Assembly: GCA_937924675.1 (NCBI GenBank)
Contig: CALEVL010000133.1
Location: 1 to 17,672 of the forward strand
Reading direction: 5' to 3'
Length of the DNA: 17,672 bases
Source of the DNA: an uncultured Ignavibacteria bacterium
Lineage (GTDB): Bacteria; Bacteroidota; Ignavibacteria; Tepidaquicellales; Tepidaquicellaceae
Shown: positions 1 through 7,751 of the stretch, piece after piece
Layout of the letters: every line of letters starts with the position of its first letter
Position numbering within the stretch: the stretch's first letter is position 1
Notes under the pieces: generated by a model
The model's input: the letters and a program-made list of their open reading frames with translations, nothing else
Told to the model about the DNA's origin: nothing
The model's database searches: none
Translations under genes and position numbers: made by a program

Positions 1-11
1 GGCAAGGACGG

Positions 12-148
12 GCCCGCCTGCGTAAAGTGTTGAAGTTCAGAATTCTTCGGGCAGGCTGACGCCAAAGCTCACAATTTTTTGACGGCAATTAGGATGAGGC
101 CTGTCCGCCGTCATTCGCTTCAAGTGAGTAGTAATTCGACAGGCGGGC
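12..148. repeat. GC-rich palindromic intergenic repeat region
   Basis: This stretch upstream of the first gene is much richer in G+C than its surroundings. Positions 12-54 match 6519-6561 at 38 of 43 bases, so this is a dispersed repeat. Its core is an odd palindrome (TTGAAGTTCA around 30-39). The arms GCCCGCCTG (12-20) and CAGGCGGGC (140-148) are perfect inverted repeats, and GACGGC (81-86) pairs with GCCGTC (107-112). No ORF that I believe lies in positions 1-309. The rest of the spacer, 149-296, is A+T-rich and featureless to me. Confidence 0.6.
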
Positions 149-296
149 GGGTTGTTCCTGCGACATTCTATAAAACATTTATTTTTGAACTTCATTCACC
201 ACAATTTTAAATTTAAAGAAACGTTTTGGACAGATGTGAAATGTTATATGTATCCCCGTAAATTTCAAAATTGTAAATTACCTAAACAAAAACCTT

Positions 297-303
297 AAAG
301 GAG
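297..303 (+). promoter_or_regulatory. Shine-Dalgarno site of the VOC gene
   Basis: AAAGGAG sits six bases before the ATG at 310. It supports that start and is notable because genes in the right half of the window mostly lack such a site. Confidence 0.7.
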
Positions 304-309
304 ATCAAT

Positions 310-627
310 ATGAAATTCGAGTTCAGTCCGCACCTTGCATTCCAGGTAAAGAATTATGAACAGGCCGTTAAGTTTTACAAAGATGTTCTCGGTATGGAGG
401 AAGTAAGCACATCTGAATCAGAGACTCATCTAAAATGCGGGCCAATAAATTTTTATGTGGAAAATTCTGACCGCGGATTCACATTCTTTGAATTCAAAGT
501 AGAAAGTGTTGCCAAAGCAGAGGAACTGCTTGTAAGCAACGGCTGTAGAGTGACTCACACCTATAATGAAAAGAGCAAGATGTTTGCCGATCCTTTTGGA
601 ATGAGATTTCACGTCTGGGAAGACTGA
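310..627 (+). CDS. VOC family protein (glyoxalase/bleomycin-resistance fold)
   Basis: A 105-residue, single-domain protein of the vicinal oxygen chelate superfamily. The N-terminus has the typical beta strand followed by the pattern in which an amphipathic helix leads to YKDVLGME (residues 23-30). The C-terminus has DPFGMRFHVWE (94-104), the usual last strands of this fold. Candidate metal ligands are His8, Glu61 and His101. The length fits a one-module member that would act as a dimer. The superfamily includes lactoylglutathione lyases, dioxygenases and drug-binding proteins, and the sequence does not tell which applies here. The start is fixed by the AAAGGAG site. Its 3' end overlaps the convergent membrane-protein gene by 19 bp. 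It is probably monocistronic. Confidence 0.85.
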   Translation: MKFEFSPHLAFQVKNYEQAVKFYKDVLGMEEVSTSESETHLKCGPINFYVENSDRGFTFFEFKVESVAKAEELLVSNGCRVTHTYNEKSKMFADPFGMRFHVWED

Positions 628-1307
628 GTGTTTCCCCGCATTAGCTGCCTGATGGAAACAAGATGTGACAGCAATGCCAGCGGTACAAGATAGCCGGGCA
701 ACCAGACAAACGGAAAATAAAGCACACCGGTATTGGGCATGTCAAAAGCAAACTTCTGAAATACTGTCGGCGCAGAAAGCACGGCGTTTGCAACTATGTT
801 TATGAGCAACAAGAGGCAAATCACATTCCAAAGGAGCAATGATCTCCTTCCTATCGACTTCCTGTTGAAAAAAAGATAACCAATTACAGGTGCAGAAAAT
901 CCGGCAAGTATATCAAAATTCCTTCCTTCAAATGTCATAAGCACGGGTATAAATGAAGCGAGATGCAGCCAGTATAATACAAGCTCAACAGGAAGCCGGA
1001 ATGCCTGAAGATAAGTGAGATGTTTCAGATCAAATGTATCAATGAGTCTTCTTCCCTTGCCGGTTGCAAACATCACAATGACAGTTACCAAAGGCGGCAT
1101 TACAAGCATGGCAAACCTCGGTGGCATGCCTTTCTCATACAGGTAGAATCCGGAAATTGAAATTGCAGATTGGAGCAGAAGCCATATCAAAGTAACAATG
1201 AGAATCATTTTGTTCCTCAGGGTTGCAAGATAGAACATATACAACGCAAAGACTATAGTCAGGGAGAAAACTCCCGTTACATAAAACGGAATTGTATCAA
1301 TGATCAT
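609..1307 (-). CDS. Multi-pass membrane protein of unknown function
   Basis: A 232-residue, strongly hydrophobic protein. Likely membrane segments are near residues 8-29, 33-55, 65-81, 132-147, 157-178 and 196-217, with a possible further one around 103-120, so six or seven passes. The short loops have basic residues (for example GKGRR at 83-87). I do not recognise a catalytic motif; similar proteins occur as hypothetical proteins in Bacteroidota. It starts only eight bases after the stop of the barrel-like gene upstream on the same strand, so the two are likely cotranscribed. Its last codons overlap the 3' end of the convergent VOC gene. It acts in the inner membrane if the topology reading is right; no role can be assigned. 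Confidence 0.75.
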   Translation of the reverse strand: MIIDTIPFYVTGVFSLTIVFALYMFYLATLRNKMILIVTLIWLLLQSAISISGFYLYEKGMPPRFAMLVMPPLVTVIVMFATGKGRRLIDTFDLKHLTYLQAFRLPVELVLYWLHLASFIPVLMTFEGRNFDILAGFSAPVIGYLFFNRKSIGRRSLLLWNVICLLLLINIVANAVLSAPTVFQKFAFDMPNTGVLYFPFVWLPGYLVPLALLSHLVSIRQLMRGNTQSSQT

Positions 1308-1315
1308 TTATGATA

Positions 1316-1867
1316 TCAAAATGATAAATACAAACTCAGCCCAAATGACATATCCGAAATATCGGATTCTTCTGATTCTGTCATAAATGTATGCCGGAAC
1401 TTTATGTATGGATTAGTGCCGACATTGTCCGAGAATGCAATCAGCATACTGAAAGACAGTTGAGGAAAGTATCCCTCCTTTTTGAAGTCAGTAAAGTAAC
1501 CTCCGCCGAGAGTCAGAAAAAATGCTGCGAAATCTCCTGCTTCAAGAACAATGTCATAATTGTATGAAAATCTTAAATGATTTACTCTTGTATCCCGGAA
1601 TATCAGCGAATACTCTGAAGCGATTCTTCCGTAAGGGTAAAAACTGTACGATACTTCCTTTGTAATACCCACATAGAAATTTTTTCCTTCAATCATCAGG
1701 ATCGGATTCAGCGGAAATAAGGCAAGTGCAACTTCTGCAAATGACTCAGAAGCCGGAGTGGATGATCTTTCTTTGGGATTCATGGTAAGCGGCGGAATTG
1801 TCTGAGCAGTTGAAATCTCTGAAAGCATGAAAGACAGGATATATATCGCAAGAATTTTTCTTGTCAT
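1316..1867 (-). CDS. Probable outer-membrane beta-barrel protein
   Basis: A 183-residue protein with a signal peptide: a basic start (MTRK), a hydrophobic core, and a plausible cleavage after Ala21 before QT. The mature part has alternating polar and aromatic strands (many Tyr and Phe, for example around residues 65-80 and 90-125). It ends in LSLYLSF, a C-terminal Phe with alternating hydrophobics, which is the signature of outer-membrane barrels recognised by the BAM complex. The size suggests an eight-strand barrel. The substrate or structural role is unknown. It is the first gene of a two-gene unit with the membrane protein that follows. No strong Shine-Dalgarno site precedes the ATG. Confidence 0.7.
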   Translation of the reverse strand: MTRKILAIYILSFMLSEISTAQTIPPLTMNPKERSSTPASESFAEVALALFPLNPILMIEGKNFYVGITKEVSYSFYPYGRIASEYSLIFRDTRVNHLRFSYNYDIVLEAGDFAAFFLTLGGGYFTDFKKEGYFPQLSFSMLIAFSDNVGTNPYIKFRHTFMTESEESDISDMSFGLSLYLSF

Positions 1868-1938
1868 TATTGATCTTATTTATAGGTTATTTGGTTCCAA
1901 GCTTTTTCCGTTCTGAAAGGCGGATCAGACCGCATCAT

Positions 1939-2337
1939 TCAAACATACTCACTGTAAACTTCGAGGACCTTTTTGTAATCATTGATTGCCTCATCCTTGT
2001 CTTCTTCATTTCGTGCATTTGAAATTGTAAAATCAATAGAACGCAGTTTTCCTGCACATTCGGTTGCCTTGGAAAGTTTTTCAGAGATCGTCAATTGCTT
2101 CTGAAGTCCTGTAAAGATTGTGGCCGTTGCTGTGAAGACTGCAACTATCCCGCATGTCCATTTCCATGCAGGAGGACCCTGTCCCGCAAGAGGTCCCATC
2201 AATGCAGTTGAGCCGGCAAGCAATGTTGCAAGCACGCTTGTAATCAGACTGATAATTATGAATGCAGAATTTGTCTTCCGCAATTTTGCAACACTTGTTT
2301 CCGCTTTCTGCAGACTCTTCCTGATTTCTTCTGTCAT
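1939..2337 (-). CDS. Small two-TM protein, SLATT-like
   Basis: A 132-residue protein. It has an N-terminal amphipathic, probably coiled-coil helix (residues 1-22), a membrane segment at about 25-47, a short Gly/Pro/Trp-rich loop (GQGPPAWKW, 52-60), a second membrane segment at about 60-77, and a charged helical C-terminal tail of some 55 residues. This layout is that of SLATT domains, two-TM proteins proposed as membrane effectors in nucleotide-signalling conflict systems. No nucleotidyltransferase, SLOG or other partner lies next to it, so a defence role is only a guess. A strong Shine-Dalgarno site confirms the start. An ordinary small membrane protein of another family is an equally fair reading. 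Confidence 0.65.
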   Translation of the reverse strand: MTEEIRKSLQKAETSVAKLRKTNSAFIIISLITSVLATLLAGSTALMGPLAGQGPPAWKWTCGIVAVFTATATIFTGLQKQLTISEKLSKATECAGKLRSIDFTISNARNEEDKDEAINDYKKVLEVYSEYV

Positions 2338-2344
2338 TTGTTCT

Positions 2345-2351
2345 TCCTCCT
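2345..2351 (-). promoter_or_regulatory. Shine-Dalgarno site of the SLATT-like gene
   Basis: On the minus strand this reads AGGAGGA, seven bases before the ATG at 2337. It is a near-perfect anti-16S complement and fixes the start. Confidence 0.75.
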
Positions 2352-2473
2352 GTAAACTTTAGCGATGAAAGAAGAGAGCTTCTCACCGCTTCAGTATTTA
2401 AAAAATGGGTTACTGCAAAAATAGTGATTGCAATTATTTCTCGTTCGGAAAATTTTTTTGCCGTTTGGAATGA

Positions 2474-2888
2474 CATTGGTATCGGATTCTATAATCTTGT
2501 CAATCCTTCGTGCTTCTGATTATCGTTGGAGTTTATGTGTTTGGACAAATTTTGGTTTGGATTCGTGTATTCGTGACAAAGAAGCTGTTAGCCACGAATG
2601 CACGAATGTTCAAATGGCTCATAACTTGATTGTCACTATCTCATAAGCATTCGTCGCTTCATTGCTGTAACTCTGCCGTTCTCAATCAATGAGTTGAAAG
2701 ACATTTTGTTGCTGAGAAAAGACAGTAAAGCAGAATCCAAACCCCGAAGGGGTGAAATGATTATAGAATCATGGTCGAGATCTGTCTAACCCCGAAGGGG
2801 TGACATTGTATAATGCAAAAGATAATATTTCTCATACGGGGTAATGATGTTGCTTGTATCCGGTGCTATGATCTTGTCAGCCCGCTTG
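2474..2888. repeat. Cluster of related palindromic repeats in a gene-free spacer
   Basis: The spacer 2352-2902 has no credible gene but is full of repeats. AACCCCGAAGGGGTGA occurs twice, at 2740-2755 and 2788-2803, each a CCCC-GAA-GGGG hairpin. The first copy runs into ATGATT-ATAG-AATCAT (2757-2772), a second perfect hairpin. Two further segments, 2477-2502 and 2854-2879, are direct repeats of one another (21 of 26 bases). The 2477 copy carries the reverse complement of the GATTATAGAAT core. The pieces look like four copies, in two orientations, of one dispersed chromosomal repeat. Confidence 0.65.
2561..2607. repeat. Inverted repeat, 15-bp arms
   Basis: ATTCGTGTATTCGTG (2561-2575) and CACGAATGCACGAAT (2593-2607) are complementary at 14 of 15 positions around a 17-base loop. 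Each arm is itself a tandem of the six-base unit ATTCGT or its complement. It has no poly-T tail on either side, so an intrinsic terminator is not supported. Confidence 0.65.
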
Positions 2889-2902
2889 ATGCAAAGACCG
2901 TT

Positions 2903-4198
2903 TTAAGCATTGCCTCTAATGATATCAAGACTCAAACTATCAATTAATTCTGTTGCACATTGAATCCCGTTTTCTTTTGCCATTAAACTACCAATTTCAT
3001 GTGCCTTATCACTCTTGGCAAAATCACCTAATATGTATTTTATCTGTTTCGCAATTTTCTGTGGAGTTACAGAATGTCTGTTTAAGACTTGACCTCCTAT
3101 ACCCAGTTTCTTTAGTTGATGCCCCCATAAAAACTGATCTTGAATATGTGCAATTATTATGGAGGGTGTGCCGCACAAAGTTGCAGTTTGGGTTGTACCT
3201 GCACCCCCATGATGTATCACAACTTTGCATTTTGGAAACACTTTTGTGTAAGGTGCTGAGTTAACTTTAAATATAGAGCTATCTTTCGGAACATCCGTTA
3301 CATATTCCCACCGTGATTGAATTATAGCTCTGCATCCTGCAATTTTTACAGCGTCATAAAAAAGTTTTGTTGTTTCATTAATAAGAAGCGAATTGTTTTC
3401 TGTGCCGGTCATACTCCCGAGGGTAACATACACAGGCGGAGATCCGCTATCCAAAAATTTTTCGAGGTCTTCGGGCATATCCCACTTGCCGGCTATCTCA
3501 TTCAATTTGAAGAATCCACAAACCTTATTATTTGCACCCCAATCATTGGGAGGTGGACACAAAGTTGGGCTGACTGCAATCAGATTCATTATCGGTGATT
3601 CCCAAACTGTACGAAAGGTTTCGACCGGGTTTAAACCAAGTGAGCTTCTACAATTATTTATATTGGATAGAATTGCCTTGTTCACCATTTTTTCGGTTAG
3701 TTTCCACGTTAATTTATTGAAGAACTTTCCCAAATTCGGAAAAGGAACAGGCGGATAATAAGCAGTAGGTATTGCACCATGATTTAATGAAACAGTTATA
3801 TATGGCTTACCAGATTTTTCACAAACACTTTGCAATGGATAATGTATGAAGTGGCCGATCAAAAAATCATTTTCTGCGACTAAAGTCGTGGCAGTTTCTA
3901 TCATAGAGGGTACACCGGGGAGAAACATTTTATCAAAAATGAATCTTAATTGGTTTAATGCATTGGGGGTCTCGATCATTTCTTTGCCCATTCTGTTCAA
4001 TGCTTCCTCGCTTTCGCCAATATAGTCTGCCTTTCCCAATTTGAATCCCAGTCTTTCTGAAAGGTGCCTGAAGTCTTTACGGTCGGAACAGGTTAAAGCA
4101 AGTGTGACTTCATGGCCTGCTTTTGAAAGTCCAGTAGCAAGGGCGATAAACGGATTTATGTCACCCTCACTTCCCCATGTTTGAATTCCAATTTTCAT
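2903..4198 (-). CDS. Family-1 (GT1/MGT-type) glycosyltransferase
   Basis: A 431-residue GT-B glycosyltransferase resembling sterol and macrolide glucosyltransferases, which move a sugar from a nucleotide donor to a lipid or small hydrophobic acceptor. The N-terminal Rossmann domain opens with MKIGIQTWGSEGDINPF, the typical start including a Gly-rich acceptor loop. The C-terminal donor domain has VYVTLGSM (257-263) and the signature HHGGAGT (329-335). This is followed by TPSIII and a DQ pair (354-355), where donor-sugar contacts lie in the family. Length is normal and both domains are complete. It stands alone, with spacers of more than 400 bp on both sides, so no pathway can be inferred. The acceptor is unknown. 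No strong ribosome site precedes the ATG. Confidence 0.88.
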   Translation of the reverse strand: MKIGIQTWGSEGDINPFIALATGLSKAGHEVTLALTCSDRKDFRHLSERLGFKLGKADYIGESEEALNRMGKEMIETPNALNQLRFIFDKMFLPGVPSMIETATTLVAENDFLIGHFIHYPLQSVCEKSGKPYITVSLNHGAIPTAYYPPVPFPNLGKFFNKLTWKLTEKMVNKAILSNINNCRSSLGLNPVETFRTVWESPIMNLIAVSPTLCPPPNDWGANNKVCGFFKLNEIAGKWDMPEDLEKFLDSGSPPVYVTLGSMTGTENNSLLINETTKLFYDAVKIAGCRAIIQSRWEYVTDVPKDSSIFKVNSAPYTKVFPKCKVVIHHGGAGTTQTATLCGTPSIIIAHIQDQFLWGHQLKKLGIGGQVLNRHSVTPQKIAKQIKYILGDFAKSDKAHEIGSLMAKENGIQCATELIDSLSLDIIRGNA

Positions 4199-4533
4199 GT
4201 GTACTTCGCTTCATTTAAAAAATGCCTGACAAGCCAAACAATTGTTTCCATACCTTTTTCAAAAAACCTGGCGCAAGCAAGACAGAAGAGTTCGCATAAA
4301 TTCGTTAAAGATTGATTGACAAAGTTTTCACAAAAGTAGAATGCATAGGATGAAAATGAAACGCAGTTAGCTTGAGGGATGGTGACGTCAGCTGTCTGCG
4401 ATCTTCTTATTTTCCCTCGCTACGAATCTAGTTATTCGTAACGGTAGAGCTTGTGCTTCCAATCGGGAGATTGAGAATGAGGTTAAAATATTCCGGTTTC
4501 GACTTTCACAATTTAGTCTTCAAAACCCCCCTG

Positions 4534-4550
4534 CCCCCTTTGCAAGGGGG
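4534..4550. repeat. C-rich/G-rich hairpin in intergenic region
   Basis: CCCCCTT-TGC-AAGGGGG is a perfect 7-bp hairpin in the spacer 4199-4648. Outer C and G runs at 4525-4551 lengthen the pairing after a bulge. There is no T-run, so it is not a convincing terminator, and it resembles the dispersed C/G palindromes common in this kind of genome. I see no gene in the rest of the 450-bp spacer. Confidence 0.5.
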
Positions 4551-4648
4551 GTATAAGTCTCCGCGGAATGCGTCACAGGTGAATTTGACTTGTGATAAGT
4601 TAAGCTAATGATTTTTTTACTACTATAAATTTATTGATCAACACGACA

Positions 4649-6397
4649 ATGAATGTTACCTCAGCAATAATCTTGCTACTGTTTCTGACCACATCGATAA
4701 GCTGTGCCGATCCGATCTCAGGAAGAAGTTACTATGTGAGTCCCGAAGGCAGCGACAGCAATGACGGCACCTCACCGGCAAATGCCTGGAAGTCACTTGG
4801 AAAAGTAAATGCATCAGCGTTCAAGCCGGGGGATACGATAAGATTCGAGGGAGGTTACACGTTTGATAATGATGAGCTGATTTACAGTTCATCTCTTCTT
4901 GTTTCGAATTCAGGAACAATAGATTCACCGATTGTCTATACGAGTTATGGCGGGGAGCGGGCAACTATCAACGCAGATTCAGTCGGGATAATGTGCTCGG
5001 GAAAAGAGTATGTGGAATTTCGCAGCATCAATATCTCCGGAAACTTCAATCCTTATGATCAGAGGGATGCTGTGGCTTTTAATAATATCGGACTCTGGTT
5101 CATCAATCATAATTCAAACAGGAAACTGCGGGGGATTAAGATTGACAGTTGCAGATTTACCGGCTTGCAGACCAATGCAATAAATATTACCGCTTACAAT
5201 GAAAACTCTCCACAGGTTGGCGGATACGATGGAGTTGAGATCACTAATTGCAGAATTGATTCGATCGGTCATATAGGAATTATCATGAACTGGTCGGCAT
5301 CATATCTGCATTCATTCTCCGATTATCCTATTTCAAATATCACAATAAGGAATTGTGAGATCTCGCGAGTTACGGGTCTATTCAATAAATATATTCCGGG
5401 TACGAAAAAACATGACACGTATTCCGGAAACGGAATTTTCATTTCACATGCAGATTCTGTTATGATAGAAAGAAATACTGTTTACAGTTGCGGCGGATCA
5501 GGGTTTGACACTATTATAGGATCCGGCCCATCAGGAATAGAAGCAGCCGCAAGCAAGAATGTAACTTGTCAGTACAATGAGATATATGATATCAAAGCAT
5601 CCACCGGCTCAGACGGACACGGAATACATTTTGGTGATGGGGTCCGGAACAGTATAATGCAGTATAACTATTCTCATGATAATGACGGACCGGGTTTCAG
5701 TTTTCATTGCTACGGCAATCCGTATCCGTTGCCTAACAGCAATAATACTTTGCGCTACAACATCAGCACAAGAAACGGGAGAAACTCTGTATATAATGCA
5801 TGTGAGATTCTTGTCAGTTCATTCAATCCGAAAACAACTAATGATATCAGCATCTACAATAATACGATCTATGCTGTCAGGCAAAATTCTGTTGAGATGT
5901 CTGTGATCGAAGTGGAAAGAAGCGCAACAAACATCACACTCCGAAACAACATAATTATTTCTGATGATGCAAAGATCTTTCTTGTAAACATTCATCCGTT
6001 GCAGAATCCTACCGGTGTAATCTTGCAGAATAATATCTATTGGTCAACCAAGGGTTCATACATATTCCGCGAAGGGCAGGATACATTTTATACTTATGAA
6101 TCATGGCAGGCGGGTCTTTCCAAATCTGTAGTGCGTGAGAAGCTTGCCGGCAATAATTCCGGCATTGTCGGAAATCCAAATGTCAGACTTCCATCCGAAG
6201 CTCTGAATATCAACAACGCTTACAGTCTAAGCACAATTCGTGACTTCAGGCTTGAAGCCAATTCGATTGCATCTAACACAGGACTGCAACTGAAGAAACT
6301 TTTCGGAACTCATCCGGGAACGAATGACTTCTTCGGAAATTCTCTTTCGGGAATTGAGGAATTCAGCATCGGCGCAAATCAGGTTTTGCTTAAGTGA
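4649..6397 (+). CDS. Secreted right-handed parallel beta-helix repeat protein
   Basis: A 582-residue exported protein from the ATG at 4649; an in-frame TTG at 4634 would add five residues, and neither has a clear ribosome site. The signal peptide ends near ...SISC (Cys19), so it may be a lipoprotein, though the residue at -3 is not ideal for a lipobox. The mature part starts with YYVSPEGSDSNDGTSPANAW (28-47), the common entry module of pectate-lyase-like and DUF1565 proteins. Many turns follow with strings such as ITNCRIDSIGHIGI and IYNNTIY, in which Asn stacks and alternating hydrophobics mark a beta-solenoid. The end (GIEEFSIGANQ) is typical of the family. It may bind or cleave polysaccharide; no lyase catalytic set is evident. 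It is the last gene before the compositional change. Confidence 0.85.
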   Translation: MNVTSAIILLLFLTTSISCADPISGRSYYVSPEGSDSNDGTSPANAWKSLGKVNASAFKPGDTIRFEGGYTFDNDELIYSSSLLVSNSGTIDSPIVYTSYGGERATINADSVGIMCSGKEYVEFRSINISGNFNPYDQRDAVAFNNIGLWFINHNSNRKLRGIKIDSCRFTGLQTNAINITAYNENSPQVGGYDGVEITNCRIDSIGHIGIIMNWSASYLHSFSDYPISNITIRNCEISRVTGLFNKYIPGTKKHDTYSGNGIFISHADSVMIERNTVYSCGGSGFDTIIGSGPSGIEAAASKNVTCQYNEIYDIKASTGSDGHGIHFGDGVRNSIMQYNYSHDNDGPGFSFHCYGNPYPLPNSNNTLRYNISTRNGRNSVYNACEILVSSFNPKTTNDISIYNNTIYAVRQNSVEMSVIEVERSATNITLRNNIIISDDAKIFLVNIHPLQNPTGVILQNNIYWSTKGSYIFREGQDTFYTYESWQAGLSKSVVREKLAGNNSGIVGNPNVRLPSEALNINNAYSLSTIRDFRLEANSIASNTGLQLKKLFGTHPGTNDFFGNSLSGIEEFSIGANQVLLK

Positions 6398-6518
6398 AAA
6401 TCTGAAGAGGGAGAATTCAAAATGTGTCATTCACATTCATCATTTAAAGCTGTCTAAAAAAATATCGACGCAAAGTCGTTCCCCGAAGGTACAGATTGTC
6501 CGAAAACATGTCGTCCTC

Positions 6519-6599
6519 GCCCGCCTTCGAAAAGTGCTGAAGTTCAGTACTCTTCGGGCAGACATAGTTACTTCTAACTTTTGCGCTTTTAATTATATT
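6519..6599. repeat. Mosaic of two dispersed repeats
   Basis: The spacer 6398-6752 has no gene I trust. Within it, 6519-6561 matches 12-54 at 38 of 43 bases and includes the palindrome CTGAAGTTCAG (6537-6547). Positions 6555-6599 match 12251-12295 at 42 of 45. The two repeats overlap at CGGGCAG, so this looks like a junction where the left half of one repeat is fused to part of another. It lies at the left edge of the A+T-rich photolyase block. Confidence 0.7.
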
Positions 6600-6752
6600 G
6601 CATACACGGAACAGCCGAAGATATGCTAACATGGTTGCTATTTTACTTTCAGAAAAAGCCGGTTGGATAAAAGGGTAAATATTGCATGCAGATGGTGGGA
6701 TGCTTTATACAAATGACTAAACAATAATAGTAGAAACTTTGAGTAAGAGAAA

Positions 6753-7469
6753 ATGACAGACACTTTTTTATCAGCCCGGTGGGAGAATTTAATCATGGCT
6801 AATTATGAAGTTGCCCCTGAATTGCTGCTTCCATATCTGCCAAAAGGAGTTGAGCTGGATTTTTATCATAACAAAACTTTTGTGAGTCTGGTGGGTTTTA
6901 TGTTTAAAAAAACAAGCTTGTTCCATATTCCCATCCCATTTTTAGGGACTTTTGAAGAAATTAATTTACGTTTTTATGTGAAAAGAATTGTAGGTGATTC
7001 CATTAACAGAGGTGTTGTTTTCATAAATGAAACTGTACCATACAAACCGGTGGCATGGCTTGCTAATAAGTTATATAAGGAACATTACATTGCTATTCCA
7101 ACCAAAAACACTATAGAGATTACTAATCTTTCCAAAAAAATAGCCTATCAATGGAAAATTAATGGAGAATGGAATCACATTACCGTTAATGCTGTCAAAA
7201 AAAATGAGCAAATGATAACAGGCAGTGTTGAAGAATTTATCTTTGAACATTACTATGGATATACAAAAATTAATGAACAAATTTCGCAGGAATATAAAGT
7301 GAACCATCCCCGTTGGCAAGTAAATAAGGTAACAGATTATTCCATCCAATGCGACTTCAAAGCAATGTATGGCAATGATTTCTCTTTTTTAAATAACCAA
7401 CAACCTGATAGTGTTATTCTTGCTGAAGGGTCATCCGTTACCGTTAATTGGAAACGAACTTCATTCTAA
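6753..7469 (+). CDS. DUF2071 / YqjF-like protein
   Basis: A 238-residue cytoplasmic protein. Its opening, with an early Trp (SARWENLIMANYEV) followed by LLPYLPKGVELDF (23-35), matches the DUF2071 family, whose members include Bacillus YqjF and whose fold relates to acetoacetate decarboxylase-type barrels. The central region FEEINLRFYVKR (65-76) and a conserved HYYGYT (166-171) also fit. Biochemical function is unknown. It is first in a tightly packed gene set: its TAA is immediately followed by the ATG of the TIGR03643 gene. Its own ATG has only a weak purine stretch before it (GTAAGAGAAA). In other Bacteroidota, as I recall, such genes sit near photolyase genes, so a light- or flavin-related context is likely but unproven. 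Confidence 0.75.
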   Translation: MTDTFLSARWENLIMANYEVAPELLLPYLPKGVELDFYHNKTFVSLVGFMFKKTSLFHIPIPFLGTFEEINLRFYVKRIVGDSINRGVVFINETVPYKPVAWLANKLYKEHYIAIPTKNTIEITNLSKKIAYQWKINGEWNHITVNAVKKNEQMITGSVEEFIFEHYYGYTKINEQISQEYKVNHPRWQVNKVTDYSIQCDFKAMYGNDFSFLNNQQPDSVILAEGSSVTVNWKRTSF

Positions 7470-7751
7470 ATGCTTAATACAATGGAACAAAAAGATATTG
7501 ACAGAATAATTGAAATGGCATGGGAAGACAGAACTCCTTTTGAAGCCATTAAAATGCAATTCAATTTTTCTGAAGCAGATGTGATTGCACTTATGAGAAG
7601 AGAATTAAAACGAAGCAGTTTTAAAATGTGGCGAAAAAGAGTGAACAGCGGTGTAAGTCAAAAGCATGCAAAAAAGCGAAACCTGGAAATTTTACTTTTA
7701 AATGCAGAAGGAGAAAATTCTATTTCCTTAAATAAAACAAGTAAGCGGTAG
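7470..7751 (+). CDS. TIGR03643 family (DUF2805) protein
   Basis: A 93-residue basic protein. Residues 10-30 carry the hallmark DRIIEMAWEDRTPFEAI, and 41-58 carry LMRRELKRSSFKMWRKRV, which together define TIGR03643. The first half reads like a small helix-turn-helix-type helical bundle and the Arg/Lys-rich end could contact nucleic acid; no function has been shown to my knowledge. The tail from about residue 71 is poorly conserved. The ATG follows the previous stop with no gap; a second ATG at 7482 (MEQKD) matches the usual family start and may be the real one. Its TAG abuts the ATG of the photolyase-like gene, so the two are probably translationally coupled. Confidence 0.85.
   Translation: MLNTMEQKDIDRIIEMAWEDRTPFEAIKMQFNFSEADVIALMRRELKRSSFKMWRKRVNSGVSQKHAKKRNLEILLLNAEGENSISLNKTSKR

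Noticed and set aside
2081..2476. A 131-codon minus-strand frame overlapping the SLATT-like gene
   Set aside because: It is Cys/Ser-rich with no recognisable fold, and the overlapping 1939-2337 frame has membrane segments and a strong ribosome site.
2740..2803. A two-unit CRISPR array
   Set aside because: The repeats are only 16 bp, palindromic and just two in number, and similar units appear in the other orientation nearby. A dispersed palindromic repeat explains them better.
3393..3758. A 121-codon plus-strand frame inside the glycosyltransferase gene
   Set aside because: It is antisense to a full-length gene with clear family motifs and has no features of its own.
4534..4550. Rho-independent terminator
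   Set aside because: The hairpin is stable but no T-run follows on either strand, and it lies far from the ends of both neighbouring genes.
6324..6629. A 101-codon frame running from the beta-helix gene into the spacer
   Set aside because: It overlaps the end of a real gene in another frame and then reads through the mosaic repeat.
6662..6668. A GTTRRRY box (GTTGGAT) that could complete an attC-like element at the left repeat
   Set aside because: A match this degenerate is expected by chance in a few hundred bases, and I found no arm pairing with 6555-6599.
6680..6752. A light-responsive (LitR/CarH-type) operator before the photolyase block
   Set aside because: Only TTATACAAATG stands out and it has no dyad partner, so no operator or promoter can be supported.
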